A stretch of 7,484 nt of DNA from [Eubacterium] saphenum (GCA_004555635.1 SFHN01000053.1:1-7484), one strand, 5' to 3'. Positions 1 through 5,928 are shown, counted from the stretch's first letter. Numbers and translations: made by a program. The notes: a model not told the origin generated them from the letters alone.

Positions 1-70
1 AAAAGTCCGCGCCCTTTACCAGCAGGACAAACCCCAGAATAAGCAAGACTATGTTTATAACTACCGCCAT
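1..70 (-). CDS. Calcium/sodium antiporter (CaCA family, YrbG/CaxA-like), N-terminal 23 codons only
   Basis: The first 23 codons of a gene that runs off the left edge, with ATG at 70-68. The peptide is hydrophobic and ends in GFVLLVKGADF, which closely resembles the start of bacterial K+-dependent or independent Na+/Ca2+ exchangers of the YrbG type, where the first membrane helix leads into a conserved KGAD segment. The start is supported by a GGGAG ribosome binding site (79-83 on the plus strand) 8 nt upstream. The murD2 stop lies only 19 nt before the ATG, so it is probably the last or next gene of the tmcAL-murL-murD2 transcription unit. Seen: the hydrophobic N-terminus and the RBS. Inferred: the family, from a short stretch. 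Another polytopic membrane protein remains possible. Confidence 0.72.
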   Translation of the reverse strand, partial: MAVVINIVLLILGFVLLVKGADF

Positions 71-89
71 TTTTTATACTCCCATCTGA

Positions 90-1397
90 TTATAATGCGT
101 TTACAAGCGCCTTGAAATGCCGCCCGCGCTCCTCGAAATTCTTATAGAAGCCGTAGCTTGCCGAGGCGGGGCAAAGGATAACGCGAGTTTTTGCGCAGCC
201 CGCCGCCGCGCTTACCGCTTCCTCCATATTCGCCGCGTAAATCACGTTTACCGAGGAGTTTGTGATAAGCTCGCCGATTCGCTTTCCGCTGTCGGGCAGA
301 AGAACGACGTTTTTTACCGCGCCCGTGTTCAGAAAGTCGCCGAGAATTTCGTAGGGAATGCCCCTGTCCATTCCGCCGAGAATTACGCAGTCGGTTTTGT
401 CAAACGCCTTTACCGCCGCAATCGCCGCCTCGGGAATCGTGCAAATGCTGTCGTTGATGTACTCTACACCGTTTTTCTTCGCGACAAATTCAAGGCGGTG
501 TTCAAGCCCGCGGAAATCGCGCAGCGAGCGTATGCACTCCGCGATATCAGCGCCGGCAGTCCTCGCCGCTTCAAGCGCTATACAGACGTTGTAGGCGTTG
601 TGCCTGCCGACAAGCGGAGAATTAAGCTCCTCGGGGGAATATACCTTATCACAAAGATGAACCGCGCCGTTTTCCGCGTAAATCATCGCGGGGCGCTCAC
701 AGCCCGCCGTAACCACCCTGCACCCGTGCAAATCCTCGGGCAGCGCGATGTCCGCGTTTACTATTGCGGTGTCGCCCGCGCCCTGAAAGCGGTAGATGTT
801 GCGCTTTGCGTTTGCGTATGCCTCAAAGCTTACATAGTGGTCAAGGTGTTCGGGGAAGATGTTAAGCAGCACCGAAATATCGGGCGAATGGCGCGCAAAC
901 TCGAGCTGATGGCAGCTAAGCTCGCACACCGCCGTCATATCCTCCGTCATCTCCTCAAACCGCTCCATAGGCGGCACGCCGATGTTCCCGATAAGCATTG
1001 TCGGAATGCCGCTCGCTTTAAGAAAATGGTGTATCAGCGAGGATGTTGTGCTCTTGCCCTTTGTTCCCGTAACGCCTATGATTTTGCAGGGCTTAAGCCG
1101 CATAAGCAGCTCCGCCTGCGTCAGTATCTTCGCCTTTGTCTGCTCGTCGTAGGCGTCCTTGATGATAACGCCCGGCGACTGCAAAATTATGTCGTACTCC
1201 GCGGCGCGTTTCAGATAGTCCCCTCCGCACAGCAATGTAACGCCGCTAAGTTCCTGCGGTTTCATATCCGCGACGGCAATCTCCGCGCAGACGTCAAGCC
1301 GCTTCAGTATGTCAAGCCACACTCTGCCCTCTCTGCCGAAGCCGAGAATAACGCAGCGCTTTCCCGCAAAAACGGGTTTCAGTATATCGTAGGTCAT
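90..1397 (-). CDS. murD2: UDP-N-acetylmuramoyl-L-alanine--L-glutamate ligase (MurD2-type Mur ligase)
   Basis: A cytoplasmic Mur ligase of 435 aa, the usual MurD length. The N-terminal Rossmann-like UDP-binding domain has GFGREG (19-24). The central ATPase domain has the P-loop GVTGTKGKSTT (108-118), ELSCHQLE (159-166), the HLDHY segment (184-188) and Lys198 in the NAKRNIY context expected of the carbamylated lysine. The C-terminal domain has GLEHRLE (297-303) and ASASYGFYKNFEERG (411-425). The segments that hold D-Glu in classical MurD are altered: NDSKATN is NDSICTI (315-321) and the GGDGK-type loop is GGMDRG (341-346). With murL directly upstream and overlapping by ATGA, I call it MurD2, which attaches L-Glu instead of D-Glu. 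A strong GGAGG (1407-1411) lies 9 nt before the ATG. The alternative is an ordinary, divergent MurD. The Mur ligase assignment is near certain; the L-Glu specificity is inferred from the pocket and the neighbour. Confidence 0.85.
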   Translation of the reverse strand: MTYDILKPVFAGKRCVILGFGREGRVWLDILKRLDVCAEIAVADMKPQELSGVTLLCGGDYLKRAAEYDIILQSPGVIIKDAYDEQTKAKILTQAELLMRLKPCKIIGVTGTKGKSTTSSLIHHFLKASGIPTMLIGNIGVPPMERFEEMTEDMTAVCELSCHQLEFARHSPDISVLLNIFPEHLDHYVSFEAYANAKRNIYRFQGAGDTAIVNADIALPEDLHGCRVVTAGCERPAMIYAENGAVHLCDKVYSPEELNSPLVGRHNAYNVCIALEAARTAGADIAECIRSLRDFRGLEHRLEFVAKKNGVEYINDSICTIPEAAIAAVKAFDKTDCVILGGMDRGIPYEILGDFLNTGAVKNVVLLPDSGKRIGELITNSSVNVIYAANMEEAVSAAAGCAKTRVILCPASASYGFYKNFEERGRHFKALVNAL

Positions 1398-2722
1398 TGC
1401 TTTTTTCCTCCGAGAAGGCTCTTAAATTCGTCGGGCACAAAGTTGTCCTCGTCGTAGAAATCGTCAAGCGGCTCGTGTTTGATGTCGGGGAACTTTTCGC
1501 AAAAGCGCTTCAGCAGCGCAGGAAGGTTGTTTTCCCGCAGCTTTGCCGCCATACAAAGCGACAGACGAACCTCGTTCTTTGTACCGACGCACTCGAACGG
1601 CTTATCCTCTCCGTCAAGCACAAGCCCGTCAAGCATACCCGAAAGCTGCTCCTTTTCCAGCATATTGCAGCCGAAAATCCGCTCCAGCACATCGTCTTTC
1701 AGGAACGCCGCAAGCAGGATATACACATAAAGGCACTTCGCACATTCGCCGCACCACACGTTCGTTTTGCTGCCGAGGTTGCAGCTTTGAAACACGCCGA
1801 AATACTCGCCGTGGCGAACAAACTCGCGCGCAATCTGCCACTCGCTCCACGGGCGAAGCAGGCTGAAATACTCAGGCGCGCGCGAAAATCCGCCGAACGC
1901 GCTCTCGCAGTATTCGCGGAAATCGCGCTCAAACTCGGTGGATTTGCTGTACTGATGGTTTACGGTCGTACCGTCAACATACGCCTCGTTTGCGCTCGAC
2001 TCGTTCGACAGCGCGATGTATTTTCTCCCCGTCATACACGCGAAAAGCTCCGCCGAAAACGCAACCACCGCCGAAAACGGCGTGTGACCGTTGAGATAGC
2101 CGCGGCTGTTAAGCTCGAGCAGCGTTTTGTCAATGCTGCGCTTAACGCAGACGGACTTTTCCTCCGCTATTTTGCCCGCCTTTACGCAGCCGAGAGTTGC
2201 GCCGCGCGGGTTTATGATGTACGGGTGAATGTCAGCGCCCGCGCGCTTCAGCAGCTCGATTGTAACCACGCTGTCCTTGCCCCCGCCGACGGGAACAAGC
2301 ACGCCCGAAAGATTTGCCGAAAAGTCGGGCAGCGGCTCAGGTTCTTTCGCGACAATCGTCACAAACGTGTCGAAATCGGCACTTATTTCATTTCGGTAGA
2401 AGAACTCGCCCAGCCCGTTAAAGTACAGCTTTTTCCACCAGCGCTTCTGCGCTTGTGAAAGCCCGCCGCAGCGCACCTCAACCGTCGGGCAGCAGGCGCA
2501 CTTCCAGTAGGACACAAGCTCCGCCATTCCGAGCGAAAACGCGATTGCTTCCGCCTGTTCGCGGCAGTATTCCCCCTCGGAAAGCGCGCTCGGAAACTCC
2601 CAGCGCGGGTAGAAGTGATATTCGTCAATGCTGAAATGAAACGTAAGCGAGCCGCCGCAAAGCTCATAGCTGTGATAGATGAACAGTGGGTGGCGGCTTC
2701 GGAGTTCTTCGTATTTCGTCAT
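1394..2722 (-). CDS. murL: UDP-MurNAc-L-alanyl-L-glutamate epimerase
   Basis: A 442-aa cytoplasmic protein. MurL enzymes use ATP to invert the terminal L-Glu of UDP-MurNAc-L-Ala-L-Glu to D-Glu, replacing glutamate racemase in supplying D-Glu to peptidoglycan. An N-terminal region of about 135 residues precedes a PP-loop-like nucleotide site, VLVPVGGGKDSV (141-152). It is followed by LSNESSANEAYVDG (238-251), VNHQYSKS (254-261) and a cysteine cluster, C314 plus WCGECAKC (323-330). These match the MurL family as I know it, and the downstream overlapping MurD2-type ligase is its usual partner. Start ATG 2722 has a modest GAGG (2729-2732) at 6 nt, and the SD sits in the loop of a weak AAAAAC/GTTTTT inverted repeat (2724-2729/2740-2745). 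The gene lies 51 bp after tmcAL with no convincing promoter between. Its 3' end holds an A AAA AAG heptamer just before the TGA. Another PP-loop ATPase activity is the main alternative. Confidence 0.85.
   Translation of the reverse strand: MTKYEELRSRHPLFIYHSYELCGGSLTFHFSIDEYHFYPRWEFPSALSEGEYCREQAEAIAFSLGMAELVSYWKCACCPTVEVRCGGLSQAQKRWWKKLYFNGLGEFFYRNEISADFDTFVTIVAKEPEPLPDFSANLSGVLVPVGGGKDSVVTIELLKRAGADIHPYIINPRGATLGCVKAGKIAEEKSVCVKRSIDKTLLELNSRGYLNGHTPFSAVVAFSAELFACMTGRKYIALSNESSANEAYVDGTTVNHQYSKSTEFERDFREYCESAFGGFSRAPEYFSLLRPWSEWQIAREFVRHGEYFGVFQSCNLGSKTNVWCGECAKCLYVYILLAAFLKDDVLERIFGCNMLEKEQLSGMLDGLVLDGEDKPFECVGTKNEVRLSLCMAAKLRENNLPALLKRFCEKFPDIKHEPLDDFYDEDNFVPDEFKSLLGGKKQ
1400..1411 (-). 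promoter_or_regulatory. murD2 ribosome binding site overlapping an in-phase A AAA AAG slippery heptamer in murL
   Basis: On the minus strand the murL end reads GGA GGA AAA AAG CAA TGA. The GGAGG (1411-1407) is the murD2 Shine-Dalgarno. The next seven bases, A AAA AAG (1406-1400), are phased as codons AAA AAG of murL, the arrangement used for -1 slippage in dnaX-type recoding. A one-base backward slip would read GCA ATG ACC, entering murD2 at its own start codon. The nearest downstream stem (CCCG/CGGG, 1373-1376 with 1363-1366) begins 23 nt away, further than the usual stimulator distance. The A-run may simply be a good initiation spacer. Confidence 0.45.
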
Positions 2723-2773
2723 AAAAAACCTCGGGTAATGTTTTTAGTGTATTCTATGCGGAAATCTTCGCCG

Positions 2774-3928
2774 CTAGTCGAGAATTACCGGCTTTGCGGT
2801 AAGCTCATACCCGCAGGGGCGGGCTTTCTCGAATGCAAGCGAGTAGATGTCGCCGCAGCGCTCCTCGAAAGCCGCCTGCTTTCTTGCCTCGCGCGAAGAT
2901 TTTGAAAGCGCGCGCAGCGACGTGTCAATCGGAAGCGGGCATTTCGCCGCGCCGAGGATTTCCCTGCCGCGGGAGTTCATTCCGAGCACCCGTATATACG
3001 CGTTAGGTACAAGCAGACTGCTTTTGTCAAGTCCAAGAAAGCTGCACAGTACCGCGCGGCGTATCCGAGCCAGAGTGTAGCGCTTTGTTTTTGTGAGAAA
3101 ATACAGTTCGTCGAGTGTGTTCGCCTTTCGGATTGCCTTGTGAAGCCGCTCGGCAAGCCCGTTCGCGCTGTCGTAGGCGCGCAGGAGTTCCTCCGTGCGC
3201 ATTGTGCGCAGCTTTGCAAGTATCGCGCGCTCAAGACGCGAGATGTCTGCGGCAGGAGCGTCGACAATCGGCGCAAACTCGGAGTAGTCAGTGCCTTCAG
3301 CAATCCTCTTTCGGATAAGCGAAGCCGAGGCAAAGCCAACGTCTGCTTCCGTGCTATCGTGCGCCGCGCCGCTTCTCGCAACGGTAAACGGCTCGATACG
3401 GCTGCCGAGATTGTCAAGCGCGCTAAGGTATTCCACGGCGAGGGTGTTGTTCGGCTGCGAAAGCGTTTCGTAAACGTCGTCGGTGTAGTATTCGTTTACC
3501 GCCTCGGCAAGCGCTGCGGGATAGCTTTTCCCCGATTTCATAAGCTCCGAAAACTTCGGGCTGTTTATCGCGTAGTCGGCGGCAGCGCTCGCTTCGCGCA
3601 ACGCAGCAATATCCCCGCTCTCGCTGCCGAAAGACAGCATTTCAACGCAGCCAAGCGAGTGGATTATCCCCACCGCGCCCGCCGCGAAGCCCTCCGCCGC
3701 GCAGAGGCTGTACTTCGTCGGAAGCTCGATAACAAGGTCGGCGCCGTTTTCAAGGGCGGTTTTTGCGCGAAGATATTTGTCAAACACCGCGACGTCGCCG
3801 CGCTGCGTGAAGTTTCCGCTCATTACGCAGACAATGTGCGAGGCGCCCGCTTTTCTTGTTTCGTCAAGCTGATATTTGTGTCCGTAGTGAAACGGATTAT
3901 ATTCGCAGATAACCGCCGCCGTTTTCAT
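2774..3928 (-). CDS. tmcAL: tRNA(Met) cytidine acetate ligase
   Basis: A 384-aa protein, full length for the TmcAL/YlbM (former UPF0348) family. The enzyme forms acetyl-AMP from acetate and ATP and transfers acetate to the wobble cytidine (C34) of elongator tRNA-Met, giving ac4C. The N-terminal nucleotidyltransferase fold shows CEYNPFHYGH with the HxGH site at 14-17, followed by VCVMSGNFTQRGD (33-45), LVIELP (65-70), QPNNTLAVEYL (158-168) and SASLIRKR (201-208). The C-terminal tRNA-binding region has YTLARIRR (284-291) and YIRVLGMNSRG (311-321). Start ATG 3928 follows a strong GGAGGTG (3935-3941) at 6 nt. It is the first gene of the leftward unit with murL and murD2, and is divergent from ackA, whose product handles the same substrate, acetate. 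Nothing looks damaged. Confidence 0.96.
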   Translation of the reverse strand: MKTAAVICEYNPFHYGHKYQLDETRKAGASHIVCVMSGNFTQRGDVAVFDKYLRAKTALENGADLVIELPTKYSLCAAEGFAAGAVGIIHSLGCVEMLSFGSESGDIAALREASAAADYAINSPKFSELMKSGKSYPAALAEAVNEYYTDDVYETLSQPNNTLAVEYLSALDNLGSRIEPFTVARSGAAHDSTEADVGFASASLIRKRIAEGTDYSEFAPIVDAPAADISRLERAILAKLRTMRTEELLRAYDSANGLAERLHKAIRKANTLDELYFLTKTKRYTLARIRRAVLCSFLGLDKSSLLVPNAYIRVLGMNSRGREILGAAKCPLPIDTSLRALSKSSREARKQAAFEERCGDIYSLAFEKARPCGYELTAKPVILD

Positions 3929-3995
3929 CAGTTACACCTCCGTGAAATGCCGTATATGCCGCAAGCCTAAAGACCTGTTTTGTGCCGCTTTAATA

Positions 3996-4024
3996 ATTTT
4001 ACACCAAATCAAAAGATAAATCAA
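3996..4024 (-). promoter_or_regulatory. Sigma-A type promoter of the tmcAL-murL-murD2 unit
   Basis: On the minus strand a -35 TTGATT (4024-4019) and a -10 TAAAAT (4001-3996) are separated by 17 bp, each one or two bases from consensus. Transcription would start near 3989, giving a leader of about 60 nt before the tmcAL ATG. The region is far more AT-rich than the flanking genes. The -35 abuts the A/T tract shared with the opposite promoter. Confidence 0.7.
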
Positions 4025-4042
4025 TATTTTTTCAAAAAACAC
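4025..4042. promoter_or_regulatory. Shared A/T tract between the divergent promoters (T6-C-A6)
   Basis: The 18 bp separating the two -35 boxes contain six T (4027-4032), one C (4033) and six A (4034-4039). The element is centred within half a base of the symmetry axis of both promoters. By position it could act as an UP element for RNA polymerase alpha subunits on both sides, or as an intrinsic bend. No known operator sequence is recognised. Confidence 0.45.
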
Positions 4043-4071
4043 TTGATTTTTTTTGTAAAAAGATATAAAAT
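4043..4071 (+). promoter_or_regulatory. Sigma-A type promoter of ackA
   Basis: A -35 TTGATT (4043-4048) and a -10 TAAAAT (4066-4071) lie 17 bp apart, the same hexamers and spacing as the opposing tmcAL promoter. Transcription would begin around 4078, giving a leader of about 68 nt. A 7-bp inverted repeat, AAAATAT/ATATTTT (4067-4073 with 4080-4086), spans the -10 and the start site and might be an operator. In DNA this AT-rich it could also be chance. Confidence 0.72.
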
Positions 4072-4084
4072 ATTAAATGATATT

Positions 4085-4116
4085 TTGTCGTTTCGGCAGA
4101 TTTTCCGAAACGATAA
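4085..4116 (+). promoter_or_regulatory. Stem-loop in the ackA 5' leader
   Basis: A 12-bp stem with one G-T wobble pairs 4085-4096 with 4105-4116 around an 8-nt loop; its core is CGTTTCGG/CCGAAACG. It begins about 7 nt after the predicted transcription start and is followed by a T-rich stretch (4117-4126, 7 of 10 T). It could be a 5' mRNA-stabilising hairpin, which fits a highly expressed gene, or an attenuator-like terminator. I see no alternative pairing that would make it a clear riboswitch. Confidence 0.55.
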
Positions 4117-4128
4117 TTCATTTTTCTG

Positions 4129-4134
4129 AAAGGA
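4129..4134 (+). promoter_or_regulatory. Ribosome binding site fixing the ackA start
   Basis: AAAGGA lies 11 nt before ATG 4146. It selects that codon over the in-frame ATG at 4077, which lies at the predicted transcription start with no room for a binding site and would add 23 residues absent from the family. Confidence 0.75.
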
Positions 4135-4145
4135 CACAGCAAAAC

Positions 4146-5354
4146 ATGAAAATTCTGGTTATCAACGCAGGCAGCTCCTCCCTCAAGTATCAGCTCATTG
4201 ATATGGACGGCGAGAAGGTTATCGCTAAGGGAAACTGCGACCGTATCGGCATTGATGGTCACATCAAGCACACCACCTTCGACGGAAGAACGGTAGACAC
4301 CGACTGCACCTTCCCCACCCACACCGAGGCTTTTGAAAAGCTCGTTGAGGTTCTCACCACGGGCGACGCGGCAGTTATCAAGAGCATGGACGAAATCGGA
4401 GCGGTAGGTCACAGAATAGTTCAGGGCGCAGAGCTTTTCAGCAAGACAACTCTCGTTGACGACAGCGTTATTCAGGCAATCGACGACCTCGCAGAGCTTG
4501 CTCCCGTACACAACCACGCTCACGCGCTTGCGCTAAGAGCCTGCAAGAAGGTTATCCCCGAAACCACACCGCAGGTTGTCGTATTCGACACCGCATTCCA
4601 CCAGACAATGCCCGAGAAGGCGTTTATGTTCGGTATGCCTTTCGAGTGCTATGAGAAGCTCCACGTTAGAAAGTACGGCTTCCACGGCACTTCTCACCGC
4701 TTCGTTTCGATGGCGCTCGCACAGGCTATGGGCAAGGATATCAAGGACCTGAAGATTGTTTCCTGCCACCTCGGAAACGGCTCCTCCATCACCGCTGTTG
4801 ACGGCGGCAAGTCGGTTGACACCTCGATGGGCTTTACTCCCCTCGACGGCGTTATTATGGGCACTCGCGCAGGCTGCGTTGACGCTTCGGCTGTTACATA
4901 CGTTGCAAGCAAGATGGGCTTCTCCCCCGCAGAGATGAGCGACTACCTGAACAAGAAGTCCGGCTTCCTCGGCATTTCGGGTATATCCTCCGACAACCGC
5001 GACATCTCCGCAGCGGCAGAGCACGGCGACAAGAGAGCGAAGCTTGCAGGCGAAATGCTCCGCTATGAAATCAAGAAGTACATTGGCTCCTATGCCGCTG
5101 TTATGAACGGTTTGGACGCCGTACTGTTTACAGGCGGTATCGGCGAGAACTCCGACGACCTTCGCGCAGACGTTTGCCGCGATATGGAGTTCCTCGGAAT
5201 AAAGCTTGACGAGAACGCAAACAAGGGTCTTCGCGGAAAGCTCGCGAAAATCTCCGCTCCCGACAGCAAGGTTGAGGTTTGGGTTGTTCCCACAAACGAG
5301 GAGCTGCTCATCGCCCGCGACACAAAGGAGCTTGTCGAGGGTCTTAAGAAGTAA
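4146..5354 (+). CDS. ackA: Acetate kinase
   Basis: A cytoplasmic enzyme making ATP and acetate from acetyl phosphate in fermentation, or running the reverse in acetate activation. At 402 aa it is full length. It starts at the family-typical MKILVINAGSSSLK, carrying Asn7 and the phosphate-binding serines. Catalytic positions are in place: Arg90 in GHRIVQG, His123, Asp148 in FDTAFH, His180 in GFHGTSH, HLGNGSS (208-214), Arg241 in GTR, GGIGENS (330-336) and Glu385 in PTNEE. The segment after GTR reads AGCVDASA where many acetate kinases have a GD/DP-type sequence, a modest oddity. All but two lysine codons are AAG, unlike tmcAL, which suggests selection for high expression. The usual partner pta is not next to it. 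It is monocistronic between its own promoter and an intrinsic terminator, and divergent from tmcAL. Confidence 0.98.
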   Translation: MKILVINAGSSSLKYQLIDMDGEKVIAKGNCDRIGIDGHIKHTTFDGRTVDTDCTFPTHTEAFEKLVEVLTTGDAAVIKSMDEIGAVGHRIVQGAELFSKTTLVDDSVIQAIDDLAELAPVHNHAHALALRACKKVIPETTPQVVVFDTAFHQTMPEKAFMFGMPFECYEKLHVRKYGFHGTSHRFVSMALAQAMGKDIKDLKIVSCHLGNGSSITAVDGGKSVDTSMGFTPLDGVIMGTRAGCVDASAVTYVASKMGFSPAEMSDYLNKKSGFLGISGISSDNRDISAAAEHGDKRAKLAGEMLRYEIKKYIGSYAAVMNGLDAVLFTGGIGENSDDLRADVCRDMEFLGIKLDENANKGLRGKLAKISAPDSKVEVWVVPTNEELLIARDTKELVEGLKK

Positions 5355-5372
5355 ACCAAATTTATTAACAGT

Positions 5373-5410
5373 TTACCCGTGAAAGCGATTTGCCTTCACG
5401 GGTAATTTTT
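5373..5410 (+). terminator. Rho-independent terminator of ackA
   Basis: An 11-bp perfect stem, TTACCCGTGAA (5373-5383) with TTCACGGGTAA (5395-5405), encloses an 11-nt loop and is followed directly by five T (5406-5410). It starts 18 nt after the ackA stop. On the minus strand the same stem lacks a good T-run, so it probably ends ackA mainly. It may also slow transcription coming from the convergent GNAT gene, which stops 8 nt beyond it. Confidence 0.92.
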
Positions 5411-5418
5411 ATGCATTT

Positions 5419-5922
5419 TCACACAATTTTACGCATTTCAAGCTCTATGCAGTTCCACTTTTCGCCACAAAGGTCGTAAACCGCGGTTTGTCCGTTTTCC
5501 GAAAGCCCGACAGCTTTGTAGCAGTGATAGGCGCTCGGGTTGTTTTCAAAAACGCCGAGCGATACCTTTTCGGCGCCGCAGCCGGTAAACGCGAAATCTA
5601 TCCCAAGCCGCAGCATTTGCTTGCCGTAGCCTTTTCCTCTTACCTCAGGGCTTACAATCACAAAGCCGAAGCGAAGCTCCTTTTCATCATCGCCGGGCTG
5701 CCGCACGATAAAAAAGCCGACCGCGCCGCTTTCGTCAACAGCCGTCAGCGCGTAAAACCTGCCGTTTTCGCTCATTTTGGAAAGCTCGCGCCTAAGCCGC
5801 TCCGCCGACAGCGGAAAGCCGCCGAGCAGCCCTGCGCTCCACTTGTAAAACGCGGCTTCGTCGGCGCACCAAGCGGCGATTTTCTCAGCGTCGCGGCTTT
5901 CATAGGGTCGTAGTTCAAGCAT
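5419..5922 (-). CDS. GNAT family N-acetyltransferase
   Basis: A single-domain Gcn5-related acetyltransferase of 167 aa that should move an acetyl group from acetyl-CoA to an amine; the substrate is unknown. Visible elements are the N-terminal LRPYESRDAEKIAAW (4-18), a beta-bulge segment LRFGFVIVSPEVRGKGYGKQ (83-102) with the CoA pyrophosphate loop R95-G-K-G-Y-G100, and the C-terminal NNPSAYHCYKAVGL (127-140) typical of RimI/RimJ-like members. The reading frame stays open upstream to 6177 inside dgkA, but GGAGG (5929-5933) sits 6 nt before ATG 5922 and directly abuts ATG 5928, so 5922 is the best start. It is the last gene after phoH, ybeY and dgkA, 17 bp behind dgkA, and ends just beyond the ackA terminator. 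The family is secure; the function is not. Confidence 0.9.
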   Translation of the reverse strand: MLELRPYESRDAEKIAAWCADEAAFYKWSAGLLGGFPLSAERLRRELSKMSENGRFYALTAVDESGAVGFFIVRQPGDDEKELRFGFVIVSPEVRGKGYGKQMLRLGIDFAFTGCGAEKVSLGVFENNPSAYHCYKAVGLSENGQTAVYDLCGEKWNCIELEMRKIV

Positions 5923-5928
5923 ATTCAT

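Noticed and set aside
117..1457. A 446-aa open frame on the plus strand opposite murD2
   Set aside because: It is basic, low-complexity antisense sequence with no recognisable domain. Long antisense frames arise from the GC-rich codon pattern of the true gene.
1397..2458. A 353-aa plus-strand frame opposite murL
   Set aside because: Its composition (Arg, Ala, Leu, Val, His rich) is typical of an antisense shadow. murL on the other strand has clear family motifs.
2723..2773. A possible separate murL promoter (TAGAAT on the minus strand at 2756-2751)
   Set aside because: The -10-like box has no acceptable -35 at 16-18 bp. The best match (TCGACT) is 19 bp away inside tmcAL, so co-transcription with tmcAL is simpler.
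3947..3961. A short direct repeat ATGCCG spaced by 3 bp in the tmcAL leader
   Set aside because: Six-base repeats this close are expected by chance, and no binding site is recognised.
3140..3970. A 276-aa plus-strand frame opposite tmcAL
   Set aside because: It has no domain and runs through the tmcAL RBS and leader; it is a shadow of a well-supported gene.
4077..4145. N-terminal extension of acetate kinase from ATG 4077
   Set aside because: This ATG lies at the predicted transcription start without an RBS, and the extra residues would be encoded by the leader stem-loop. The family starts at MKILVINAGS.
4533..5024. A 163-aa minus-strand frame inside ackA
   Set aside because: It is antisense to conserved catalytic motifs, has no domain, and lacks a supporting RBS or operon context.
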